Positions 1 through 5,036 of a stretch of 5,036 bases of DNA are shown piece after piece. The notes beneath the pieces are model-generated. The model saw only the letters and a list, made by a program, of their open reading frames with translations, was not told the origin of the DNA and did no database searches. The DNA comes from an uncultured Ruminococcus sp. Lineage in GTDB: Bacteria; Bacillota; Clostridia; Oscillospirales; Ruminococcaceae. The DNA is taken from assembly GCA_947177715.1 (NCBI GenBank), contig CAMWVM010000141.1:1-5036 (forward strand), read 5' to 3'. Made by a program: the position numbers and the translations under genes. Each line of letters opens with the position of its first letter. The stretch's first letter is position 1.

Positions 1-22
1 AGGGGCAAGCCCCCGAGACCCC

Positions 23-47
23 CAAGCAAACCGACACGGTTTGCTTG
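23..47. repeat. Perfect 10-bp inverted repeat
   Basis: The arms CAAGCAAACC (23-32) and GGTTTGCTTG (38-47) are exact reverse complements around the spacer GACAC. This is the longest perfect palindrome seen in the leader and the best candidate for the relaxase/MobC recognition hairpin. There is no T-run after it, so it does not look like an intrinsic terminator. Confidence 0.8.
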
Positions 48-50
48 TCG

Positions 51-65
51 CCGAGCATAGCTCGG
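51..65. repeat. Perfect 6-bp inverted repeat next to the mobC ribosome binding site
   Basis: The arms CCGAGC (51-56) and GCTCGG (60-65) flank an ATA loop. The hairpin ends two bases before the AAAGGAG ribosome binding site at 68-74. It could therefore influence mobC translation in RNA or act as a protein-binding palindrome in DNA; both roles are inference. Confidence 0.7.
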
Positions 66-67
66 AG

Positions 68-74
68 AAAGGAG
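68..74 (+). promoter_or_regulatory. Ribosome binding site that sets the mobC start
   Basis: AAAGGAG is followed by a 5-nt spacer and TTG at 80-82. It supports the TTG at 80 over the earlier in-frame TTG at 41, which lies inside the 23-47 inverted repeat and has no ribosome binding site. Confidence 0.75.
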
Positions 75-79
75 AATTA

Positions 80-466
80 TTGAAGCGAACAAGAAATAAT
101 CAATTTGCAATAAGACTTTCAGACAACGAAATTGGATTATTCAATAAAAAGCAAGCTGCAAGCGGACTTTCCAAAACCGACTTTTTCGTTAGGCTTTTGA
201 ATAATTCAAAAATAAAGATATACTGCTTTAATAAAGCCTTGAAGATACTGTATAACGAGCTTCGCAGGATTGGCATTAATCTTAATCAAATTGCTTATCT
301 TGCAAATATTGGTCGTGATTACGAATTCAAATCTGAACTTTACAGAATGTCAGAGGAATATTTTTCGGTAATGGACAAGCTGAAAAGCTTCCTTGAAAAG
401 CCTCTTATAAATGCGTATATAATTGATGAAGTCCCACAAAAAACAAACCCGATCGGAGATGATTAA
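80..466 (+). CDS. mobC: MobC-like relaxosome accessory protein
   Basis: This 128-residue protein is a probable relaxosome accessory factor that binds the origin of transfer and helps the relaxase open and nick DNA. The N-terminal part (about residues 7-42, including FAIRLSDNEI and SGLSKTDFFVRLL) has the strand-helix-helix pattern of ribbon-helix-helix DNA-binding proteins. Residues 61-76, LRRIGINLNQIAYLAN, match the signature of the MobC family (PF05713), whose core is an N-x-N-Q turn after 'xxIG'. The length is usual for the family. The start is TTG at 80, chosen because AAAGGAG lies 5 nt upstream; an in-frame TTG at 41 would add 13 residues but lacks a ribosome binding site. Its TAA stop directly abuts the TTG start of the relaxase, so the two are probably co-translated. 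RHH relaxosome proteins often repress their own promoter, which would fit the palindromes upstream. Confidence 0.85.
   Translation: MKRTRNNQFAIRLSDNEIGLFNKKQAASGLSKTDFFVRLLNNSKIKIYCFNKALKILYNELRRIGINLNQIAYLANIGRDYEFKSELYRMSEEYFSVMDKLKSFLEKPLINAYIIDEVPQKTNPIGDD
455..458 (+). promoter_or_regulatory. Ribosome binding site of the relaxase, inside mobC
   Basis: GGAG within the last codons of the mobC-like gene precedes the TTG at 467 by 8 nt. It supports a TTG start that abuts the upstream TAA with no gap. The next in-frame ATG, at 542-544, would remove the N-terminal motif carrying the candidate catalytic tyrosine. Confidence 0.6.
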
Positions 467-1588
467 TTGGCTTTTGGCAACGTTAATGTGGATTATAAGC
501 CATGCAAATCTGTTGGACAATTGAAGTCGGCGGCGTTATATATGCTAGGTAAAAAGCCCGAGCAAATTCGGGACGGTATACGCAAAACAGCGGGCAGCTT
601 ATACACCGCTCTCGGCTGCAATCGTGATAATTTTGCAAACAGTATTCTTGTTACACGAAAACTGAATGGTAAATCGTACAGCCGTTTAAAACCAAATACA
701 ATTCTTGCACACAAGATGTCAATATCGTTTTACCCGAAAGATAATCCCGATTACCAAACCGCTTTTAATATTGCAAAACAATTTGCGGAGCATTTTATTT
801 ATTCAAAAGGTTACGAGGTTTTGTTTGCCGTACATACTGACAGAGAACATATTCATGCGCACTTTTTGATAAGCAACTGCAATATCGAAACGGGAAAATC
901 CTATCGCAGAAGTCAGCGTGATCTATATGAAATGTCTGAATTTTTCGGTCAACAATGTTTAGAGCACGGTTTTGTAAATTCCGTTCGTGAGAATTTTTAC
1001 AATCACGATCTGGAGCGTCAGCATGACAAAGAAACCTTTGCTGAAAAGCAGATGAAAAGTCGTGGCGCTGAAACCTTTAAGGACGAATTAAGAGAAGTAA
1101 TACAAATTGAAATTGCCGACAATAACAATCGCACGTTCAATGATGTAATCAATGCTTTGAAAATGCATTACAATATTGAATGTCGGGTTGCTGGAAATAC
1201 GGTATCGTACCGTCACCCCGAATACAAGGACAAAAGCGGAAAGCCTGTTTCCGTTCGGGGAAGCAGGCTTGGAGAGTTATACACCAGAAAGGGGATAGAA
1301 TATGAGCTTAGTAAGAAATACACAATGTCAAACGAATTTGAACGAGCCGAAGCAGGACTTAGAGAGTTTGTGGGAGAAGGTCATGGCTCTTCGGGAGGAA
1401 GAACGGCAGTCGGCGGAGGACAAATATCAGGTGTCGCTGCTGCTTGCAACAACAGAAAAGCTTTGCAGGACTTTGACCGACTTTATGAACGGTACAGAAA
1501 GCGAGCTTCGGAAGATGAACAACGGACAGTTAAAGCTTCTGAACGTGCAGGAGCAGTACAAAGACGAAATTCAGGAAGAAGTCGTTAA
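467..1588 (+). CDS. MOBP-type relaxase / mobilization nuclease
   Basis: This is a 373-residue relaxase (Relaxase/Mobilisation nuclease domain, PF03432) that would nick the element at oriT and remain covalently attached to the transferred strand. The clearest evidence is residues 121-137, AVHTDREHIHAHFLISN, the H-x-D-x-x-H-x-H-x-H metal-binding motif III, with H123, D125, H128, H130, H132 and a trailing N137. The candidate nucleophile is Y25 in LKSAALYMLGKK, which resembles motif I of MOBP relaxases. Residues 265-285 (GSRLGELYTRKGIEYELSKK) look like the family's conserved stretch after the nuclease core. The tail from about 300 is Gly-rich, then basic (RLYERYRKRA, ending NSGRSR). The start is TTG directly after the mobC stop, with GGAG 8 nt upstream. 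The last 287 nt are overprinted by the next gene in another frame. That may explain the low-complexity tail and the length, which is shorter than many relaxases. Whether the tail matters is unknown. Confidence 0.9.
   Translation: MAFGNVNVDYKPCKSVGQLKSAALYMLGKKPEQIRDGIRKTAGSLYTALGCNRDNFANSILVTRKLNGKSYSRLKPNTILAHKMSISFYPKDNPDYQTAFNIAKQFAEHFIYSKGYEVLFAVHTDREHIHAHFLISNCNIETGKSYRRSQRDLYEMSEFFGQQCLEHGFVNSVRENFYNHDLERQHDKETFAEKQMKSRGAETFKDELREVIQIEIADNNNRTFNDVINALKMHYNIECRVAGNTVSYRHPEYKDKSGKPVSVRGSRLGELYTRKGIEYELSKKYTMSNEFERAEAGLREFVGEGHGSSGGRTAVGGGQISGVAAACNNRKALQDFDRLYERYRKRASEDEQRTVKASERAGAVQRRNSGRSR
1288..1294 (+). promoter_or_regulatory. Ribosome binding site of the overlapping coiled-coil gene
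   Basis: AAAGGGG lies 7 nt before the ATG at 1302, inside the relaxase reading frame. It supports independent initiation of the overlapping gene and argues that this ATG is a real start rather than a frame shadow. Confidence 0.6.
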
Positions 1589-1853
1589 TATTCTGAATAA
1601 TGTTTATTCCTTAATTCAAAAACAGCAGAAAGGTACTTTTGACAAGATGATTAAAGATAACCAAAAGGCTGTTAATATTTTGAGAAATGAAGTTGACAAA
1701 TGCACGGAGAATTGCAAAAATGCTGCTGAATTCGTTAGCGCACAAGTGGCAATACTGCGGCGTATTGACTGTTTAGGAGCTTGGCTTTTATTGCTTTCGC
1801 CGTTGTTGGTGGTTACCGATATTGTTTTGAGAATAATTCAATATTTAGAATGA
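1302..1853 (+). CDS. Coiled-coil membrane-anchored protein of the mob cassette
   Basis: This 183-residue protein has no family I can name with certainty. Residues 15-155 are charged and helical with heptad-like spacing (for example LREEERQSAEDKYQ and QLKLLNVQEQYKDEIQEEVV), consistent with a long coiled coil. Residues about 158-179 (LGAWLLLLSPLLVVTDIVLR) form one strong hydrophobic segment, so the protein is probably tethered to the membrane by its C-terminus. It starts at ATG with AAAGGGG 7 nt upstream, and its first 95 codons overlap the relaxase 3' end in another frame. Only its last third of sequence is free of overlap with the relaxase plus the adjoining region to 1853. The layout recalls small membrane or coiled-coil accessory Mob proteins of mobilizable plasmids (MbeB/MobB-like by position only). 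A role linking the relaxosome to the cell envelope or coupling protein is inference. Confidence 0.75.
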   Translation: MSLVRNTQCQTNLNEPKQDLESLWEKVMALREEERQSAEDKYQVSLLLATTEKLCRTLTDFMNGTESELRKMNNGQLKLLNVQEQYKDEIQEEVVNILNNVYSLIQKQQKGTFDKMIKDNQKAVNILRNEVDKCTENCKNAAEFVSAQVAILRRIDCLGAWLLLLSPLLVVTDIVLRIIQYLE

Positions 1854-1866
1854 TATTGTAATGGTG

Positions 1867-2709
1867 TTAAATAATTCCATTGTTTATGGAATCTATTAAA
1901 GAATACCACTCATGAAATTCATCATCATTTAATAGTTCTTTACTTTTTATTGCATTAATTATTTTCTCAAGTATATTGTTTGTGACATTATTAAGTTTTT
2001 CAAATTTACCGAGATCTTCATCTTCTATATAAAAATTTATGCCGTTTGGATTTGGAAAACATAATAATCCTAATAAAAATTTATATTTTTCAAAAATACA
2101 AAAATAAATTGCTATATTTTTATAACTTTTTTTCCCTTCTAAATCATAACATGAATGACTACATTTCGTGAGAATCTTATATATATTATCAACAAATTCA
2201 TCTGCGCTACACATATCATTATAGGAGAGTGGAACTGATTTTGTATTACACATTAAAAAATGCCAAATTCGATGTTCATTTATTTGACTGAAGAAGTAAT
2301 CTTTTAACATTTTACCAGATGATATTTCATCTGGTAAAGGTGCATACCCTAAATTGCATTCTTTTCCATTATTTTGTTTTGCATTTTCTTCAGCAATTTT
2401 TTTCCATTCTTTAAGAGTATCTACAGTATAAGTTTTAACATCAGTATCAATTAAATGTGCACAGTTTTGACATAACCATATACCATTATGAAAAGACTTT
2501 CGCTCCTCTTCTGTCATGTTTTCATCATAGCGAGGACCGCCAGCAGAAGCTGCACAAATATGAGCGGCTACACCAATATTACTTACAGCAGTATTGTTGT
2601 TTTCCTTAGAAGGACCACAAGTTAACTTTCTGCAATTTGGATTACTGCATATTCCACACACTCTTTTAAATAATAAATCTTTCGTACTGCTACTAAAATC
2701 ATCTCTCAT
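1867..2709 (-). CDS. HNH-type zinc-finger nuclease-like protein, putative effector
   Basis: This 280-residue protein has an N-terminal HNH-like domain (about 1-110) and a C-terminal region I do not recognise. Visible motifs are CSNPNC (C21, C26), GVAAHICAASAGGPRYD with H50, and HNGIWLCQNCAHLID with N75, C80, C83 and H85. The two Cys pairs should bind a structural zinc ion, and H50, N75 and possibly H85 would form the metal-dependent active site. The 'GVAAH...GGPRYD...NGIWLCQNC..LID' layout is a recurrent HNH variant seen in prokaryotic defence-type proteins (recalled family knowledge). It would cut DNA or RNA; the substrate is unknown. Residues 120-280 contain aromatic and Cys-rich stretches (YKNIAIYFCIFEKYKFLLGLLCF) and may sense a signal or bind the NTPase. 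The start is ATG at 2709, with AGGAGG 8 nt upstream inside the end of the NTPase gene and one base between the genes. The gene is visibly more AT-rich than its neighbours. Confidence 0.8.
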   Translation of the reverse strand: MRDDFSSSTKDLLFKRVCGICSNPNCRKLTCGPSKENNNTAVSNIGVAAHICAASAGGPRYDENMTEEERKSFHNGIWLCQNCAHLIDTDVKTYTVDTLKEWKKIAEENAKQNNGKECNLGYAPLPDEISSGKMLKDYFFSQINEHRIWHFLMCNTKSVPLSYNDMCSADEFVDNIYKILTKCSHSCYDLEGKKSYKNIAIYFCIFEKYKFLLGLLCFPNPNGINFYIEDEDLGKFEKLNNVTNNILEKIINAIKSKELLNDDEFHEWYSLIDSINNGII

Positions 2710-2710
2710 T

Positions 2711-4288
2711 TTATATACCTCCTAAAAATTGTATTTGGTTTAAATTTGTGTTCCTAATATATTTAATCATTTCATCATGCTTTTCAATATATGATGAATC
2801 TTCCTCGCCGTAAATATTTTTATAAACCCTAAACGCCTCTTTAAAGCAATCCTCTGCCTTACGGTTCTCGCCAATCTGCAAGTAAATCACACCAATATCA
2901 AAATACAAATCTGCATAATCGGAGCACATATCCGTATGATTTTCCTTTATCATTTCGGCACATTTTTTCATTGCACGAACAGCTTTCAGCGGTTCGCCGC
3001 AATCGCTCATAAGATTTGAATAGTTGTGGAGCATTATGATTATATCGTTATTCAACTCGTTATGCTCCGACATAAATTTCATGCCCTTTTCTATAAAAAG
3101 CTTTGCATTTTTCAAGTCGCCACTCATGTGATAATAATATCCAAGGTTCATATTCAGATTTGCCGCAAGGTGAAAATTATCCTCGGGAACACAAGCCGTA
3201 ACTGCCTTCTTGGATAATTCTATAGCTTTTTTAAGACTTGTCCCGAACATTGCTTCAACAGCAGATTTGAAGTCGTACAACAACGCAATATCGTTTGGCT
3301 GCAATTCTTCTTTAAAGCGTTCCATTTCAGAAACAATAAGCCGCATACCGTTTTCATACTTGTATTTTTCCATGTATGAAAATGCGTCCTCAATAAATCG
3401 GATATAAAATTCCGTATCGTCATTTTTGTCACGGTTTGTTATTTTCTCAATAGTTTCAAAAAGAATTTTGCTGTACGAAATATCCTCGCCGTGGCGTAGA
3501 CAAATCTGCTGTATTGATGTCAGCATTGTTTTGCAGTTCGATACTGACGGTTTCAAATCCTCAATAGTAATGTCATTTATCATTGGCGCAAGTGAAATCT
3601 TATCGGCAAAAATATTCTGAATAAAGCCTGTTTCCATCAAGTCGTTGATAGAATTCATATCGGGTAATTCAAGCCATTTTGCAAACATTTTTGCACGAAT
3701 CCCGCAGCTTGGAACATAAGTTATACACCGCATAATTGCCTGCATTTCATCATCAAGCGTATATAGTTCAAAAAGCGTGTGAATATGATTGTAGTATGTT
3801 GCCTTGATATTTATTCCGTCCTTGGTAACACCTATTTTATCCGCTGTTTCGGGATTTGCTCCGTTTTCGGAAAGCCTTTCAAGCAGTTCATTTGGTTCAA
3901 GCATACCCTTTTGCAAAAGCCGTGCGGACAATTCTACCGAAAGAGTATGGCTATGTACTGCCTCGATTATTTTAATGACAGTATCACGGTTATTTTCAAT
4001 ATCTGAATAAAACTTTCCCGCAAAGTCTGCAAGAATATTTATATCGGAAATTTCTTTTAATTTGTAAGTATAAGCACTCTCAAACTTGCTTCTTGTTGTG
4101 AAAATAACCTTGCAGTTATATTTTAGAACAACGTCAAGCAGCGGTTCTTTTGAAGCGGAGGTGTTAAAATTATCAATTATAACCAGCGTATCTTCTTTAA
4201 GGCTTCGCAAAAATCTGTTGTGTTTCTTGAAACGAACAGAGTTATCCTCGTCGGGCATATCGTCAGCAAAATCCATGTCGGCAATCAT
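2711..4288 (-). CDS. STAND NTPase, C-terminal part (Walker B, winged helix, TPR)
   Basis: This 525-codon stretch continues, in the same frame, the P-loop fragment upstream (4292-4996), from which one TAA and one AAT codon separate it. Residues 35-40 LVIIDN are the Walker B strand, followed by VIFTTRSKFE (61-70), the sensor-1/TTR motif of NB-ARC and AP-ATPases. HTLSVELSARLL (about 114-125) sits where these ATPases have the GLPLA-type motif, and a winged-helix-like segment follows at about 170-240. From about 374 to 490 there are TPR-like helical repeats (LNMNLGYYYHMSGDLKNAKLF; MLHNYSNLMSDCGEPLKAV; DLYFDIGVIYLQIGENRKA), likely the ligand-sensing or protein-binding part. Alone it lacks Walker A and could not hydrolyse ATP. 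The ATG at 4288 has no good ribosome binding site (only AGAAAG farther upstream), so expression would need re-initiation or readthrough. It ends in FLGGI, whose Gly codons form the HNH gene's ribosome binding site. Confidence 0.8.
   Translation of the reverse strand: MIADMDFADDMPDEDNSVRFKKHNRFLRSLKEDTLVIIDNFNTSASKEPLLDVVLKYNCKVIFTTRSKFESAYTYKLKEISDINILADFAGKFYSDIENNRDTVIKIIEAVHSHTLSVELSARLLQKGMLEPNELLERLSENGANPETADKIGVTKDGINIKATYYNHIHTLFELYTLDDEMQAIMRCITYVPSCGIRAKMFAKWLELPDMNSINDLMETGFIQNIFADKISLAPMINDITIEDLKPSVSNCKTMLTSIQQICLRHGEDISYSKILFETIEKITNRDKNDDTEFYIRFIEDAFSYMEKYKYENGMRLIVSEMERFKEELQPNDIALLYDFKSAVEAMFGTSLKKAIELSKKAVTACVPEDNFHLAANLNMNLGYYYHMSGDLKNAKLFIEKGMKFMSEHNELNNDIIIMLHNYSNLMSDCGEPLKAVRAMKKCAEMIKENHTDMCSDYADLYFDIGVIYLQIGENRKAEDCFKEAFRVYKNIYGEEDSSYIEKHDEMIKYIRNTNLNQIQFLGGI
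2718..2723 (-). promoter_or_regulatory. Consensus AGGAGG ribosome binding site of the HNH gene
   Basis: A perfect AGGAGG on the minus strand lies 8 nt before the ATG at 2709 and overlaps the final codons of the NTPase gene (Leu-Gly-Gly-Ile). It is the strongest ribosome binding site in the window. It supports both the start choice and translational coupling of nuclease to NTPase. Confidence 0.85.
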
Positions 4289-4291
4289 ATT

Positions 4292-4294
4292 TTA
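4292..4294 (-). other. In-frame ochre stop splitting the STAND NTPase
   Basis: The minus-strand codons run AGC TTG TAA AAT ATG ATT GCC, so the reading frame is identical before and after the stop. There is no indel and no loss of similarity to a continuous NTPase: P-loop before, Walker B about 40 residues after. A single substitution from a sense codon such as AAA, GAA or CAA would explain it. Alternatives are ribosomal readthrough, re-initiation at the ATG 3 nt downstream, or a base-call error. Confidence 0.9.
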
Positions 4295-4996
4295 CAAGCT
4301 TTCTGTATAGTTGAAATACAGAATATTTGTGTAGTCCTTTTTGTGGATATTTGCGTATACCTTTACAAATTCACTTTTGCCGATACCTGCAATTCCGCTT
4401 ATAAATATTTTACTCATATCGGAAAGTAATTCGTGAAGCTTGGAGATTTCATTAGCCCGTCCGCAGAAATATTTGCATTGCTTTGGCAATGCTCCGTCAA
4501 AAATAACGTCGGTTGTTATCGGTGAAAGCATTCCAGAAGTGGTAAGCGTTTTATTGCTTCGTTTTTCAAACTTTCGGTTTATTGCAAAAATTATTACTCT
4601 GCCGAAAAAGTCCGCTATATACGCTTTATCGTTATATGGATAACCGTGTGTAAGCTCGGTTCTTTTCTGTTCGGAAATGCTCATATCGGAAATTACAAGA
4701 TTGTACAAATCCATTTCCGTCATTGCCGTATCATAAAAAAGTGATAGGATATTAGTTTTGATATTACGGCTCAGATATTCGGCATTTTTATCATCAAGGT
4801 AAAATTTTGCAATTCTCGGACTTACAGGAGCAGCGCCGTTTATCCAGCGGCAGGTTTGCCCATAATCAAAGTCAATATTCTCATTGATAAAGTGTTCAAA
4901 AAGATTATATACCAAGTCAATTTGATTGAGAAAATTCCCTGCACTTATATGATCCTGAATTATTTTTATTACTGAACTGAAATCACAGCGATTCAT
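4292..4996 (-). CDS. STAND NTPase, N-terminal part with P-loop, ended by in-frame TAA
   Basis: This 234-residue fragment carries the front of a STAND/NB-ARC-like NTPase. Residues 1-145 are an N-terminal domain I know only as a recurrent head of clostridial TPR-containing NTPases; it includes CRWINGAAPVSP (49-60) and SISEQKRTEL (about 106-115). The motif YFCGRANEISKLHELL (about 176-191) is the F-x-GR-x-x-E entry typical of STAND ATPases. GIAGIGKS (201-208) is a complete Walker A P-loop. The frame then stops at TAA (4294-4292) after YTESL, well before Walker B, which lies in the next reading stretch. The start chosen is ATG at 4996; a TTG at 5014 is possible, neither has a convincing ribosome binding site, and the frame stays open to the window edge, so the true start may lie outside. 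If the TAA were sense, the protein would be 761 residues from this ATG. Confidence 0.75.
   Translation of the reverse strand: MNRCDFSSVIKIIQDHISAGNFLNQIDLVYNLFEHFINENIDFDYGQTCRWINGAAPVSPRIAKFYLDDKNAEYLSRNIKTNILSLFYDTAMTEMDLYNLVISDMSISEQKRTELTHGYPYNDKAYIADFFGRVIIFAINRKFEKRSNKTLTTSGMLSPITTDVIFDGALPKQCKYFCGRANEISKLHELLSDMSKIFISGIAGIGKSEFVKVYANIHKKDYTNILYFNYTESL
4301..4323 (-). repeat. Perfect 8-bp inverted repeat just upstream of the ochre codon
   Basis: On the minus strand, TTCTGTAT and ATACAGAA flank a 7-nt loop. In the transcript the stem would end 6 nt before the TAA at 4294-4292. It lies inside coding sequence (around residues ILYFNYTE) and may be chance. Its closeness to the stop and to the possible restart ATG is the only reason to list it. 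Confidence 0.45.
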
Positions 4997-5036
4997 TCTG
5001 TAACTTATACACAAATCCGAGCCAACGAGACTCCTG

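Larger units (their letters stand above)
1..65 (+). other. Candidate oriT / mob-operon leader with three tandem hairpins
   Basis: This non-coding leader lies directly before the mobC-like gene. It holds three perfect inverted repeats in a row: GGGGC-AA-GCCCC (2-13), a 10-bp arm pair with a 5-nt spacer (23-47), and CCGAGC-ATA-GCTCGG (51-65). Two CCCCC runs (10-14 and 19-23) are spaced 9 nt apart. Origins of transfer of MOBP elements commonly sit immediately upstream of mobC/relaxase genes and carry an inverted repeat next to the nick site, so position and structure fit an oriT. The same repeats could act as operator sites for autoregulation by the RHH-type MobC. The nick site cannot be placed from the sequence, and the region may extend left of the window. 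Confidence 0.5.

Noticed and set aside
41..79. An upstream TTG at 41 as the start of the mobC-like protein
   Set aside because: It lies inside the 23-47 inverted repeat and has no ribosome binding site, whereas the TTG at 80 has AAAGGAG at 5 nt spacing and begins the conserved RHH region.
493..714. Open frame on the minus strand opposite the relaxase N-terminus
   Set aside because: It is a shadow of the relaxase frame; no ribosome binding site, no recognisable motif.
1874..1892. A 7-bp inverted repeat (ATTCCAT/ATGGAAT) near the convergent junction, as a terminator
   Set aside because: It is AT-rich, lies inside the HNH gene's last codons and has no T-run on either strand.
3220..3432. A 70-codon minus-strand frame inside the NTPase gene
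   Set aside because: It is out of frame with a continuous TPR-containing NTPase and shows no independent start signal.
3026..4643. Several 60-75 codon open frames on the plus strand opposite the NTPase
   Set aside because: They overlap each other and well-supported NTPase motifs, and none has a convincing start or domain.
4413..4692. Repeated string CTCATATCGGAAA at about 4413 and 4680, as a possible direct repeat
   Set aside because: Both copies encode Ser-Asp-Met-Ser in the NTPase fragment; it looks like coincident codon use without further similarity around the copies.
1..5036. CRISPR arrays, tRNA or rRNA genes, insertion sequences
   Set aside because: No regularly spaced repeats, no cloverleaf-like or rRNA-like stretches and no transposase motifs were seen; nearly all of the window is covered by coding frames.

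Overview
The window looks like an accessory region from a low-GC Firmicute, most likely a gut-type Clostridia member (Ruminococcaceae/Lachnospiraceae-like). This rests on AT-rich coding sequence, strong AGGAGG-type ribosome binding sites, TTG starts on the mobilization genes, and protein families typical of clostridial integrative/mobilizable elements. The genus cannot be named from the sequence. Two blocks of genes point at each other and meet at about 1854-1866.

Left block (1-1853, + strand) is a mobilization cassette. Positions 1-65 hold three consecutive perfect short inverted repeats and are a candidate oriT and/or autoregulatory site. They are followed by a MobC-like relaxosome accessory protein (80-466), a MOBP-type relaxase with an intact H-x-D-x-x-H-x-H-x-H metal motif (467-1588), and a coiled-coil protein with a C-terminal membrane segment (1302-1853). 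The first 287 nt of that last gene overlap the relaxase 3' end in another frame. Together they would nick and process the element's DNA for conjugative transfer. No type IV secretion or integrase gene is visible here.

Right block (5036-1867, - strand) is an apparent operon. It starts with a large STAND-type NTPase (NB-ARC-like P-loop ATPase with C-terminal TPR repeats) and ends with an HNH-type zinc-finger nuclease-like protein. The NTPase is interrupted by one in-frame TAA at 4292-4294, between Walker A and Walker B. It therefore appears as two fragments (4292-4996 and 2711-4288), in the same frame, separated only by that stop and one further codon. The HNH gene starts one nucleotide after the NTPase stop and its AGGAGG ribosome binding site lies inside the NTPase's last codons, so the two are probably translationally coupled.

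A regulated NTPase with a repeat sensor next to a nuclease-like protein on mobile DNA resembles the STAND (Avs/NLR-like) logic of anti-phage defence. Here the putative nuclease is a separate subunit. The defence role is inference. The ochre codon means the locus is either decayed, recoded/re-initiated into a split NTPase, or affected by a sequencing error.
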